The position numbers and the translations under genes were made by a program. A stretch of DNA of 37,030 nt from Acetobacteraceae bacterium (GTDB taxonomy: Bacteria > Pseudomonadota > Alphaproteobacteria > Acetobacterales > Acetobacteraceae): positions 18,372-55,401 of the forward strand of contig PLFB01000060.1 of assembly GCA_003137135.1 (NCBI GenBank), given 5' to 3'. This document shows, piece after piece, positions 1 to 6,338 of the stretch. The notes under the pieces were generated by a model. It was given only the letters and a program-made list of their open reading frames with translations. It made no database searches and had not been told where the DNA came from. Each line of letters opens with the position of its first letter. The first letter of the stretch is position 1.

Positions 1-31
1 CACCCACACACGAGACCAAATTAAACGGGTC

Positions 32-80
32 CTAGGGCCCTTCGGCCCTAGTGGGGGTCCAGGGGGGCAAAGCCCCCTGG
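32..80. repeat. Two GC-rich hairpins downstream of the hydrolase gene
   Basis: Two adjacent inverted repeats are visible. CTAGGGCC (32-39) pairs with GGCCCTAG (44-51) across a CTTC loop, and CCAGGGGGGC (59-68) pairs with GCCCCCTGG (72-80) across an AAA loop. They lie just past the stop of the minus-strand hydrolase, so they may end or protect its transcript, but no clear T-tract follows on that strand. GC-rich hairpins of this kind recur between genes in Acetobacteraceae (recalled, not checked). Confidence 0.6.
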
Positions 81-91
81 CCTTGCTTCCT

Positions 92-970
92 TCACACGGC
101 CTCATCCGGTACGCCGTAGGTTGACGAGCGTTGGATGAATTCGTCGAGCACGCGGTTGAAGGCTTCGGGGTGTTCCCAGAACATCATGTGGCCGCCGAAG
201 ACGACGTATTTGGTTTCCGGCAGGAGGTATTTCAGGTGGGCGACGGCTTTGGCGGCCCAGTGCTGGGCGACGAAGTACAAGGTGGGCCGGGCTTTGGCGA
301 CCGCCACGGCGGCGGCGTTGTTGTCCTGGAACATGCAGCTGGCGAAGAGCTGCGCCGCCACCAGCGGTTTGGTTTTGGTGGCGAGGCTGACGATCCAGTT
401 GAGTTCCTCCGGCAGCAGGTTGCGCTGCACCATCACCGTTTCGGCGTAGAGTTTGATATAATCCGCGTGGCCCTTGCCGTCGCGCAGGTAGAGCGTGTGG
501 ACGGCGGAGATTTCCTCCAGCGTGCCTTCGATCCAGGCTTCGGTTTCGTAGGACATGCATTTGGGCGGCATGTCGATGACGACGTGCGCGGCGACGGCTT
601 CCGGGCCTCTGAGCTTGATGAAACCCAAGGTTGCATGGGCGCCGGCGGACCAGCCGACTAGGACAGGGTTGCGGACCTGTAATCCGTCTAATAAAGCGGC
701 AAGGTCCTGCGCGTGGGTGAGGTAATCGTTGCCCTCCGCGGTGGTGGCGGAGGCGCCCTGGCTGCGCGGATCATACGAAATGACCCGGTATTTCCGGGAA
801 AATTCGCTGATCTGTTTTTCGAACACCTCTTTCGTAAAAGTCCAGCCAGGTACGAAAACGATGGGCGCGCCGCGGCCGCGGTCCACGTAGGAAAGCTTGA
901 CTCCGGGCGCCACGGTGATGCGCCCGTCATTCATTTCGGGCGAAAGATGCGGAAATTTCGTGACCGGCAT
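92..970 (-). CDS. alpha/beta-fold hydrolase
   Basis: A 292-residue soluble alpha/beta hydrolase of the AB_hydrolase_1 type; the substrate cannot be inferred. An N-terminal strand runs into IVFVPGWTF, where the oxyanion-hole region reads PGW rather than the usual HG. RVISYDPRSQGAS follows, then the nucleophile elbow GWSAG near residues 106-110; the likely catalytic His is in the FGGHMMFWEHP segment near the C-terminus. There is no signal peptide. The track starts at a TTG (988). I prefer the ATG at 970 because AGGA sits 9 bases upstream of it, whereas AAGGA is too close to the TTG. It is divergent from the HDAC-family gene, and a perfect 17-bp palindrome lies just upstream. It could act as a haloperoxidase- or esterase-like enzyme. 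Confidence 0.8.
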   Translation of the reverse strand: MPVTKFPHLSPEMNDGRITVAPGVKLSYVDRGRGAPIVFVPGWTFTKEVFEKQISEFSRKYRVISYDPRSQGASATTAEGNDYLTHAQDLAALLDGLQVRNPVLVGWSAGAHATLGFIKLRGPEAVAAHVVIDMPPKCMSYETEAWIEGTLEEISAVHTLYLRDGKGHADYIKLYAETVMVQRNLLPEELNWIVSLATKTKPLVAAQLFASCMFQDNNAAAVAVAKARPTLYFVAQHWAAKAVAHLKYLLPETKYVVFGGHMMFWEHPEAFNRVLDEFIQRSSTYGVPDEAV

Positions 971-996
971 AACATAAAATCCTGGCAATGTTTCCT

Positions 997-1013
997 TAAT
1001 GTTTAGAACATTA
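997..1013. promoter_or_regulatory. 17-bp palindrome, candidate operator in the divergent gap
   Basis: TAATGTT-TAG-AACATTA is a perfect 7-bp inverted repeat with a 3-base spacer. It lies 27-43 bases upstream of the hydrolase ATG, within the 188-bp gap between that gene and the divergent deacetylase gene. The AT-rich symmetric form suits a dimeric repressor site. No regulator gene is adjacent, so the function is inferred only. Confidence 0.4.
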
Positions 1014-1158
1014 TTGAGAAAACTTCCACTGTTTTGTTGTTATCTAAGTTGGCCGGCGGTTAAAGTTGCGCTTGTGCTATCTATGATTGTAGAACGCCCT
1101 CCGGCGGGGCGGGTTTCGGGGTGGATATGGGTCTGGAGATATTTCGTTACAGGCCCTA

Positions 1159-2250
1159 ATGAGGGGCATGGGCGCGATTTTCGTGGGGTCCGACATCTAC
1201 CGGTTGCCGGCCTTCGCGCCACCGCATCCGCTGGCGATTCCACGCGCCATGCTGGTGGCCGACCTTTGCGTGGCGCTCAAATGGTTAGATGAATCTTATT
1301 ATGTAGAGTCTCCGATGGCCGCGTCCGAGGCGCTCTGCCGGTTTCACAGCCCGGATTACATCGCCGCGCTGCGAAGGGCCGAGGCGGAGCAGGACCTGCC
1401 GCGGGAGGTGCGGGAGGCGACCCGCATCGGCGCGGATAGCAACCCGATCCACCAGGCGGTGTTTCGGCGCCCGGCCATTTCGGCGGGCGGCGCGCTGCTG
1501 GCGGCGAGCCGGACGGCGGGCGGCGGGACCGTGTTCGCGCCGGGGGTGGGCAATCATCACGGCCGGCGGGACCGTGCCAGCGGCTTTTGCTTCGTCAACG
1601 ACATCGCGCTGGGCATCCTGCGTTGGCAAGATCTGGGGCTGCGGCGGATCGCGTATCTCGACCTGGACGCGCATCACGGCGACGGGGTTGAGGAGGCCTT
1701 CGCAGGCGATCCGGACGTTCTGACCGTCTCCGTGCATGCGGCGGGCGCCTGGCCGCATAGCGGTGGCGCCAGCCGGCCGGCGCAGGGGGTGTGGAATTTT
1801 CCGCTGCCAAACAAGACCAATGACAGCGAGTATGCGCGGCTGATCGAGGAGCGCGTGCTGCCGCTGATCGCGTCGCACCAGCCGGAGGCGATTTTTTTGC
1901 TGCCGGGCGCCGACGCGCTGGCGGATGATCCGCTGGGAAAACTTGGCCTTTCCAACAACGCCATCTGGCACGCCGTGCGCGCCGTCCGGCCGCTGGCGCC
2001 GCGCCTGGTGGTGGGCGGCGGCGGCGGCTACAACCCGTTCGCGCTGGCGCGCTGCTGGGCCGGCATCTGGGCGATACTGACCGGCCGGCCGATCCCGGAG
2101 ATTCTGCCGGACGCCGCGCAGGAGGTGCTGCGCGGGGTAAACTATTTTCGCGCCGCCGGGCGCAACCCGCCGCCGCACTGGCTGACCACGTTGCGCGATG
2201 CGCCCAATTCTGGTCCCATCAGAGAGGAATTTTTGAGGATGACCGCATGA
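1159..2250 (+). CDS. histone deacetylase-family (AcuC-like) zinc amidohydrolase
   Basis: A 363-residue arginase/HDAC-fold deacetylase. Bacterial members remove acetyl groups from small acylated amines such as acetylpolyamines, or from proteins; the substrate here is unknown. All hallmark motifs are present: the tandem His in GNHHG with FCFVNDIALG, the metal-binding DLDAHHGDG, the second metal Asp in LLPGADAL, and the catalytic-Tyr loop GGGGYN near the C-terminus. The length is normal and there is no signal peptide, so it should be cytoplasmic. An in-frame ATG at 1168, preceded by GAGGGGC, is an alternative start. The stop overlaps the next gene's start in an ATGA, so the two are translationally coupled. 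Confidence 0.88.
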   Translation: MRGMGAIFVGSDIYRLPAFAPPHPLAIPRAMLVADLCVALKWLDESYYVESPMAASEALCRFHSPDYIAALRRAEAEQDLPREVREATRIGADSNPIHQAVFRRPAISAGGALLAASRTAGGGTVFAPGVGNHHGRRDRASGFCFVNDIALGILRWQDLGLRRIAYLDLDAHHGDGVEEAFAGDPDVLTVSVHAAGAWPHSGGASRPAQGVWNFPLPNKTNDSEYARLIEERVLPLIASHQPEAIFLLPGADALADDPLGKLGLSNNAIWHAVRAVRPLAPRLVVGGGGGYNPFALARCWAGIWAILTGRPIPEILPDAAQEVLRGVNYFRAAGRNPPPHWLTTLRDAPNSGPIREEFLRMTA

Positions 2251-2726
2251 CGCGTCTTTGGCTCGGCAGCCTGTTTCTGTGCGTCTCTGTCGCGCTGGCG
2301 CATGCCGACCCCGGCGACCCTACCGGGCCACAGCCGAAACTCCCGACCGAGCCGCTGACCATCATCGGCGACGACGGCAAGAGCCATCACTTTACGGTTG
2401 AGCTCCCGGTCACCGTGCAGCAGCAGGACACGGGAGAAATGTTCCGCACCTCCATTCCGCCCGACGCCGGCATGCTGTTCGTCTGGCCGCAGCCGGAGGT
2501 TTCTGAGATGTGGATGAAGAACTGCCCGGTGCCGGAGGACATGGTGTTCATCAACCCGGACGGCACCATCGCGGCGATCGCGGAGATGACCGTGCCATAT
2601 AGCACGGCGACGATTTCCTCCGGCGTGCCGGTGGCCGCGACGCTGGAATTGCAGGGCGGGATTACCGCGGCGGACGACATCAGCGTCGGCGACCGGGTGA
2701 TTGCCAAGCCGTTTGGCGGGGGCTAA
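2247..2726 (+). CDS. exported DUF192 family protein
   Basis: A 159-residue protein with an N-terminal signal peptide (MTRLWLGSLFLCVSVALA, probable cut after AHA) followed by a DUF192 domain. Family features are the MLFVWP and MWMKNCPVPEDMVFI segments, then GTIAAIAEMTVPY, a LELQGG segment and a C-terminal GDRV. DUF192 is a small beta-rich domain of unknown role found in exported proteins of many proteobacteria. The gene overlaps the deacetylase by 4 bp (ATGA), implying one transcript, although one product is cytoplasmic and the other periplasmic. It ends 12 bases before tRNA-Pro. Confidence 0.85.
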   Translation: MTRLWLGSLFLCVSVALAHADPGDPTGPQPKLPTEPLTIIGDDGKSHHFTVELPVTVQQQDTGEMFRTSIPPDAGMLFVWPQPEVSEMWMKNCPVPEDMVFINPDGTIAAIAEMTVPYSTATISSGVPVAATLELQGGITAADDISVGDRVIAKPFGGG

Positions 2727-2738
2727 GCCCAGCCCGTT

Positions 2739-2815
2739 CGGGGCGTGGCGCAGCCTGGTAGCGCGCTTGTTTTGGGTACAAGAGGCCCCCGGTTCGAATC
2801 CGGGCGCCCCGACCA
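2739..2815 (+). tRNA. tRNA-Pro(TGG)
   Basis: A 77-nt cloverleaf. Acceptor CGGGGCG pairs with CGCCCCG. The D arm is GCGC..GCGC. The anticodon stem CTTGT/ACAAG encloses loop TTTGGGT, giving anticodon TGG at 2773-2775. The T arm is CCCGG-TTCGAAT-CCGGG, and CCA is encoded at 2813-2815. TGG reads proline CCA codons. Confidence 0.97.
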
Positions 2816-2837
2816 GAGGATGGGGAGTTTTGTTGCC

Positions 2838-3143
2838 ATGCACGCCCGTATTTTTTTGCCGCCGCGTTCCGCCATGCAGTCCGGCACCGCCAAGACGCAC
2901 CGCTGGGTGCTGGAATTTGAGCCGGCGAGCGCGAAACTGCGCGACCCGCTGATGGGCTGGACCGGCAGCGATGACATGCAGAGCCAGGTGCGGCTGAGCT
3001 TTGATACCAAGGAAGCGGCGATTGCGTATGCCGAGCAATACGGGATCCCGTTCGACCTGGAACTGCCGCCGGCGCATTTTAAAAAGCCGAAGTCTTATGC
3101 TGATAATTTCAGGTTCGACCGGAAGGCGAATTGGACGCATTGA
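2838..3143 (+). CDS. NADH dehydrogenase accessory subunit (NDUFS4/ETC complex I 18-kDa type)
   Basis: A 101-residue protein of the ETC_C1_NDUFA4/NDUFS4 family (PF04800), a supernumerary subunit on the peripheral arm of complex I in mitochondria and alphaproteobacteria. The recognisable features are ARIFLPPRSAMQSG at the N-terminus, HRWVLEFEP, a D-LMGWT-SDDMQSQVRLSF core, EAAIAYAE, and a C-terminal KSYADNFRFDRK-NWTH. The track extends the ORF back into tRNA-Pro, which is an artefact. I chose the ATG at 2838 because GGGGAG lies about 11 bases upstream and the family begins at this point. The gene follows tRNA-Pro by 22 bases and ends just before a long palindromic repeat that may act as a transcript end. 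Confidence 0.9.
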   Translation: MHARIFLPPRSAMQSGTAKTHRWVLEFEPASAKLRDPLMGWTGSDDMQSQVRLSFDTKEAAIAYAEQYGIPFDLELPPAHFKKPKSYADNFRFDRKANWTH

Positions 3144-3150
3144 GAAGGGA

Positions 3151-3335
3151 AGGAAGAAGTTACTTTTTTTGAAAAAAAAGTAACCAAAAAAATTTTTGCT
3201 CCTGGGGGCGTTTGGTCCGGGAGTGCCTTTAAACGGCTCCTATCGAGCCGTTTAAAGGCACTCCCGGTCCAAACGCCCCCAGCTCGCAAAAGTTTTTTGC
3301 GCGCTTTTTTTCAAAAAAGCGCTTCTTACTTTACT
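3151..3335. repeat. Intergenic palindromic repeat, full copy (A)
   Basis: A three-part palindrome. The left hairpin GTTACTTTTTTT/AAAAAAAAGTAAC spans 3159-3184. The core has 38-base arms (3202-3239 and 3245-3282) that match in 37 of 38 positions around the loop CTATC. The right hairpin, GCGCTTTTTTT-C-AAAAAAGCGC, spans 3301-3322. It lies between convergent genes (the complex I subunit and a lipoprotein), where it could terminate both transcripts. The same layout recurs at 30683-30876, and partial copies occur elsewhere in the window. Confidence 0.9.
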
Positions 3336-3546
3336 TCTGGATACAAGCGTTTGCCGACCCTGGTCCAGGATACGCCGTGCACTGCACGACATTCCCATCC
3401 GGTTCCACAATCGGGCGCGACACCGCCGGCGGTATGGTTGGCGTGCCGTTTTCCGCCATGTTCATGTGCGCCATCGCCTGAGGCGTTGGCGCATCCTGGC
3501 AGCCGGCCAGCGCCAGTATAGTTGCGACCAGGAAGATTCGTCCCAT
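3331..3546 (-). CDS. small hypothetical lipoprotein
   Basis: A 71-residue protein with a lipoprotein signal: MGRIFLVATILALAGC, with lipobox LAGC at about residues 13-16. A short Pro/Met/Asn-rich mature part ends in a segment with two Cys (VVQCTAYPGPGSANACIQK), which could form a disulphide. The track start at 3666 is too far upstream. The ATG at 3546 has GAGGAGA with 7-base spacing directly before it, and the signal peptide starts there. It sits on the opposite strand between the complex I subunit gene and tRNA-Arg, and its stop abuts the palindromic repeat. Function unknown; I do not recognise a family. Confidence 0.72.
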   Translation of the reverse strand: MGRIFLVATILALAGCQDAPTPQAMAHMNMAENGTPTIPPAVSRPIVEPDGNVVQCTAYPGPGSANACIQK

Positions 3547-3675
3547 GATGCAGTCTCCTCGGTGCGAGATCGCTTTAGACATAGGCAACCCTGCGCTGAT
3601 TTGCAGGGTCCCGCCGGGGCCGGACCCGGTGAAAACCTTGGCAATGCCTCGCGCAACCGCTACCAACCGCTGGCC

Positions 3676-3752
3676 GCGCCCTTAGCTCAGCTGGATAGAG
3701 CACGAGACTTCTAATCTTGAGGCCGGTGGTTCGACTCCACCAGGGCGCGCCA
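3676..3752 (+). tRNA. tRNA-Arg(TCT)
   Basis: A 77-nt cloverleaf. Acceptor GCGCCCT pairs with AGGGCGC. The D arm is GCTC..GAGC. Anticodon stem CGAGA/TCTTG encloses loop CTTCTAA (anticodon TCT). The T arm is GGTGG-TTCGACT-CCACC, the discriminator is G, and CCA is encoded at 3750-3752. The last two bases (CA) are also the first two of the 8-bp target duplication of the adjacent mobile element, so the insertion left the tRNA intact. Confidence 0.96.
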
Positions 3753-3758
3753 AATGAC
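3751..3758. repeat. Target site duplication, left copy (CAAATGAC)
   Basis: CAAATGAC lies directly outside the left terminal inverted repeat, and the identical octamer lies directly outside the right one (7036-7043). An 8-bp duplication is the size expected for IS1595-family transposition. Confidence 0.93.
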
Positions 3759-3781
3759 CGGTATTATGTAGCACCCGCCAC
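3759..3781 (+). repeat. Left terminal inverted repeat, 23 bp
   Basis: The sequence begins CGGTATTATGTAGCACC and is the exact reverse complement of 7013-7035. Identity stops after 23 bases (CAGAGG inside the left end, against the complement GCCCAA inside the right end), which defines the repeat length. Confidence 0.95.
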
Positions 3782-3891
3782 CAGAGGGAAACTGCCAGAA
3801 CCAGACCTATTCGGCATCGTGCCGCGCTGCTTGTTTGAATAGAGAGGTAGCGGTGCGCTCAGGTGCGGCAATAGCCGTTTTTATTTTTGTT

Positions 3892-4722
3892 TTACTGAAA
3901 ATAGTTAAGCCTCAGCCCTTGCTGAGCCAAGACTATTTGATACGCCATTCCGGGAATGGGCACGAAACCGTCTTGGTAACCACCATTTGCCAAAGAATAT
4001 ATTTCGTACGTAAATCCAGTTTGGCCGTGGACCGCCAAATCATCCCCGAATGTGTAATCAATACAGCCGGTTATGTTAAGGAAAAAGTGATTTGGTATGG
4101 CGCCGTAGATTTCATAATTTTTCCCATGCGGCAAAATAGCGCCAACCGCGATACCTCCGGCTTCAATTTTGTCGTTTGGAAAAATAGTTTGAGCGGCAAA
4201 TGCTTTTTGACTGGCGATGTTTTGAGCAAGATCGCACAGCCTTTTTTGATCGGAAACGCTGTTTGTCATGCTATCAAATCGAACAACGTCTATTACGTAC
4301 CGCAGCACAGCATTTACTGCTGGCGAGTGACCGACGTTTTGAATCGTGTAGTTGATACGAATGGACATTTCGCCGTTTGGACCGAAAACCAATGGCCCGG
4401 CAGCGGTAAAATTGGGAAGTGGAATCCACGGCCTATTGTCAGCCAGTGCTTCCAAAAGTTGCCCCTCCATTACAGCCTGTTGGCCTCGCATGGCGCAGTA
4501 TTGGAGTACGGAGGATATGACGAGCAAAGCAGTGAAGATTCCAACGGCACGGGTCCAAAAGACCATATCGCGGTCAAGTTTGCTGTCGGTTTTCTGGGAA
4601 TTATCGCCGCTTGTGTGTTCAGTGCTTTCGGCGTTTGGTGGTTTATCTTCTGGTTTGACAGGCCTTTCTGGTGGCTTTGGTGTTTCGCTTGTTTCGCGGC
4701 CGCCATCTTCTTGACTTGGCAA
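3892..4722 (-). CDS. passenger membrane-anchored hypothetical protein
   Basis: A 276-residue protein. Residues 1-52 are polar and rich in Pro, Glu and Lys. One transmembrane helix follows (about 54-75, FWTRAVGIFTALLVISSVLQ), then a short amphipathic helix and the motif ADNRPWIPL. The C-terminal domain is predicted beta-rich and carries YTIQNVGHSPAVN, a pattern shared by many uncharacterised single-TM proteins of alphaproteobacteria. The start codon is TTG, chosen because GGAAGGG lies 6-8 bases upstream and only 20 bases separate it from the DUF6471 stop, suggesting a two-gene operon. The plus-strand ORF 3835-4746 is its antisense shadow. Its role inside the element is unknown; the topology suits a small cell-envelope protein. 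Confidence 0.7.
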   Translation of the reverse strand: MPSQEDGGRETSETPKPPERPVKPEDKPPNAESTEHTSGDNSQKTDSKLDRDMVFWTRAVGIFTALLVISSVLQYCAMRGQQAVMEGQLLEALADNRPWIPLPNFTAAGPLVFGPNGEMSIRINYTIQNVGHSPAVNAVLRYVIDVVRFDSMTNSVSDQKRLCDLAQNIASQKAFAAQTIFPNDKIEAGGIAVGAILPHGKNYEIYGAIPNHFFLNITGCIDYTFGDDLAVHGQTGFTYEIYSLANGGYQDGFVPIPGMAYQIVLAQQGLRLNYFQ

Positions 4723-4742
4723 AGTTATCCCTTCCTGCCTTC

Positions 4743-4982
4743 CTAAAGACTCTCCAGTCGAATCCCCTCCATCTCCAGAGCCGCCAGCGTTGCCAGCAGA
4801 AACGTGGCCGCTATCGTCCCCCGGCTTAGCTTGTTCGCTATTGATGCCTCAGTCTCCCGCAACCCATGAGCCTCAAGACGCTTTGCCAATTCGGCATAGG
4901 TCACGCCGGCCCGCTTCATTTCGGCTTTGATAAAGCGGCTAGTCTTGTCTGCCAACTCCTTTTCCGTCGCGGCTAGGCCCAT
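4743..4982 (-). CDS. passenger DUF6471-type small protein
   Basis: A 79-residue, mostly helical protein. The segment ADKTSRFIKAEMKRAGVTYAELAKRL, followed by SIANKLSRGTIAATF, reads as a helix-turn-helix-like unit and matches my memory of DUF6471, a small domain common near mobile DNA in alphaproteobacteria. The track starts at 5015. I prefer the ATG at 4982, which has AAGGCGG with a 5-base spacer and begins just before the domain. The gene diverges from the transposase, and three TGACAA repeats fill the 113-bp gap. An autoregulator of the element is a reasonable hypothesis, not shown by sequence. Confidence 0.72.
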   Translation of the reverse strand: MGLAATEKELADKTSRFIKAEMKRAGVTYAELAKRLEAHGLRETEASIANKLSRGTIAATFLLATLAALEMEGIRLESL

Positions 4983-4998
4983 AATATCCGCCTTTAAC

Positions 4999-5070
4999 TG
5001 ACAAAAAGATACCATAAATGATATTTTCTTGTTGACAAGAGTATCCTCTTATCATATTAAATATGACAAG
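4999..5070. promoter_or_regulatory. Divergent promoter region with three TGACAA repeats
   Basis: A -35-like TTGACA (5032-5037) and a weak -10 TATTAA (5055-5060, 17-base spacing) point toward the transposase ATG at 5096. TGACAA occurs three times in the same orientation, at 4999, 5033 and 5064; the last two extend to TGACAAG. They are 34 and 31 bases apart, about three helical turns. A near-palindrome, TCATATTAAATATGA, overlaps the -10. The layout suits a shared operator controlling both directions. Confidence 0.5.
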
Positions 5071-5095
5071 TTATTCTCATATTTAATAGGTTTCC

Positions 5096-6067
5096 ATGTC
5101 TCAACACTTCCTCTTGTCAGCAAAGGCCCGGACGCTCTCCCTAGCGTCCGTCCTGCGTATGACGGACGCGGAAGCCGAGACGACGTTTCGCAACCTGCGC
5201 TGGGCCGCCGGCAAAGCTGTTTGTCCCCATTGCGAGTGCCCCACGGTCTATGAATGCCGCCGTCCGAACGGTGTTCTGCGGTTCCGCTGCAAGGCGTGCC
5301 GGAAGGATTTTAGTATCACCAGCGGCACCCTGTTTGCTCACCACAAGATGCCCTTGCAGACGTACCTGGCGGCCATCGCAATCTTCTGCAACGAGGTCAA
5401 AGGCAAATCCGCCTTGGCCCTCTCCCGTGACTTGGATTGCCAGTATAAGACGGCTTTCGTGCTGGCCCATAAGCTGCGGGAGGCGATGGCCACCGAATTG
5501 AAAGGCCGGACGTTAGGCGGTGTTGGCCGGATTGCCGAGATCGACGGCGGCTATTTCGGCGGCTATGTGAAGCCCGCGAACCACAAAGAAAACCGCCGGG
5601 ACCGCCGCCTGGTCAAGAACCAGAACGGCAAGCGCCAATGCGTCGTCATCATCCGGGAGCGGGACGGTAAGACGCTGCCTGCCGTGTTCCGCTCGGAAGG
5701 CGAGGCTATGGGCTTCATTCGTAACCGCGTCCTGCCCGGCACCGAATTGATGGCGGATGAGAGCGGCGCATGGAATGACCTGCACGGCCGGTACGCCGTC
5801 CGCCGGATCAACCACCAGGAAGCCTATTCGCTGGCCGGAGCCTGCACCAACGGGGCGGAAGAGTTTTTCTCCCGGATGCGCCGCGCCGAGATCGGGCATC
5901 ACCACCATATCGCCGGGGCTTACCTGATCCGGTACGCTCAGGAAGCCTCATGGCGCGAGGATCACCGCCGGGTGGATAATGGGGCGCAAGTACGGGCGGT
6001 GGCTTCCCTGGCGCTGGCAGCGCGGCCTTCGGTGGATTTTTGCGGGTATTGGCAGCGGGCGAATTAA
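5096..6067 (+). CDS. IS1595 family (ISXO2-like) transposase
   Basis: A 323-residue DDE transposase. The N-terminal zinc ribbon (CPHCECPTV...RFRCKACRKDFSI, about residues 43-75) is followed by a helix-turn-helix-like linker and then the catalytic domain. The first catalytic Asp is in AEIDGGYFGG (about 150), the second in LMADESGAWNDL (about 220), then NHQEAYS and the third-residue region TNGAEEFFSRMRRAEIGHHHHI (about 245-266). Length and domain order are those of the ISXO2-like group. The start is preceded by AATAGG. No frameshift or internal stop is present, so the enzyme may be active. It is the only recognisable recombinase in the element and should act on the 23-bp ends. Confidence 0.95.
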   Translation: MSQHFLLSAKARTLSLASVLRMTDAEAETTFRNLRWAAGKAVCPHCECPTVYECRRPNGVLRFRCKACRKDFSITSGTLFAHHKMPLQTYLAAIAIFCNEVKGKSALALSRDLDCQYKTAFVLAHKLREAMATELKGRTLGGVGRIAEIDGGYFGGYVKPANHKENRRDRRLVKNQNGKRQCVVIIRERDGKTLPAVFRSEGEAMGFIRNRVLPGTELMADESGAWNDLHGRYAVRRINHQEAYSLAGACTNGAEEFFSRMRRAEIGHHHHIAGAYLIRYAQEASWREDHRRVDNGAQVRAVASLALAARPSVDFCGYWQRAN

Positions 6068-6074
6068 CAGTTTT

Positions 6075-6113
6075 ACAAAGTTTACGGCATAAAACAACAT
6101 ATTAAAACTTTGT
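6075..6113. terminator. Inverted repeat just after the transposase gene
   Basis: ACAAAGTTT (6075-6083) and AAACTTTGT (6105-6113) form 9-bp arms around a 21-base AT-rich loop, 7 bases past the transposase stop. The stem is AT-rich with no following T-run, so it is at best a weak terminator; it could instead be a protein site. Confidence 0.35.
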
Positions 6114-6166
6114 AATTGCCAAGTTGACACCGACTCTATGTCTATGTGCATATGCGAGCACCAAAC

Positions 6167-6194
6167 AAAAAAGCGGCCACCCGAAAGTGGCCGC
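6167..6194 (-). terminator. Intrinsic terminator for the 38-aa ORF transcript
   Basis: Read on the minus strand, the perfect 8-bp stem GCGGCCAC/GTGGCCGC with a 6-base loop is followed directly by TTTTTTG, a textbook Rho-independent terminator. The plus strand has no T-run, so the signal is strand-specific. It begins 22 bases past the small ORF stop. Confidence 0.88.
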
Positions 6195-6216
6195 AAGTTG
6201 GGAAGTCAGCCCCTTG

Positions 6217-6333
6217 TTACCGCTGGGGGTAGCTACGGAAGTGGGAGATCACCCTCTCCCATTTCCCGTATCTGAAACGGTCATATTGCCGTACAAACAC
6301 AGTTTTTTCGCCTGTTGTTCTGTTAGAACCCAT
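6217..6333 (-). CDS. 38-aa cationic aromatic small protein, passenger gene
   Basis: This ORF is too short for the supplied track. It encodes a 38-residue peptide beginning MGSNRTTGEKTVFVRQ and ending SYPQR, rich in Arg/Lys and Tyr/Phe/Trp, with no membrane segment and no Cys. Evidence that it is expressed: AAGGAGGTGAT, complementary to the 16S 3' end over 11 bases, sits 5 bases before the ATG, and a strong intrinsic terminator starts 22 bases past the TAA. A GC hairpin lies one base upstream of the Shine-Dalgarno. Positive charge and aromatics suggest RNA, DNA or ribosome contact, but I do not recognise a family. Confidence 0.72.
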   Translation of the reverse strand: MGSNRTTGEKTVFVRQYDRFRYGKWERVISHFRSYPQR

Positions 6334-6338
6334 CTTTA

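Noticed and set aside
2745-2837. N-terminal extension of the complex I subunit from inside tRNA-Pro
   Set aside because: The first codons fall in the tRNA. The family start and a GGGGAG signal support the ATG at 2838.
2142-3140. 332-aa minus-strand ORF over DUF192, tRNA-Pro and the complex I subunit
   Set aside because: It runs straight through a well-folded tRNA gene and two recognised genes, which excludes a real protein.
3159-3322. CRISPR array or tandem repeat in the AT/GC hairpin regions
   Set aside because: The units are palindromic and dispersed singly, with no regular spacer and repeat alternation; no cas genes are present.
3835-4746. 303-aa plus-strand ORF inside the mobile element
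   Set aside because: It is antisense to the 3892-4722 minus-strand gene, which has a coherent layout (polar tail, one TM helix, NRPWIPL motif), a good Shine-Dalgarno and operon spacing. The plus-strand product shows no recognisable domain.
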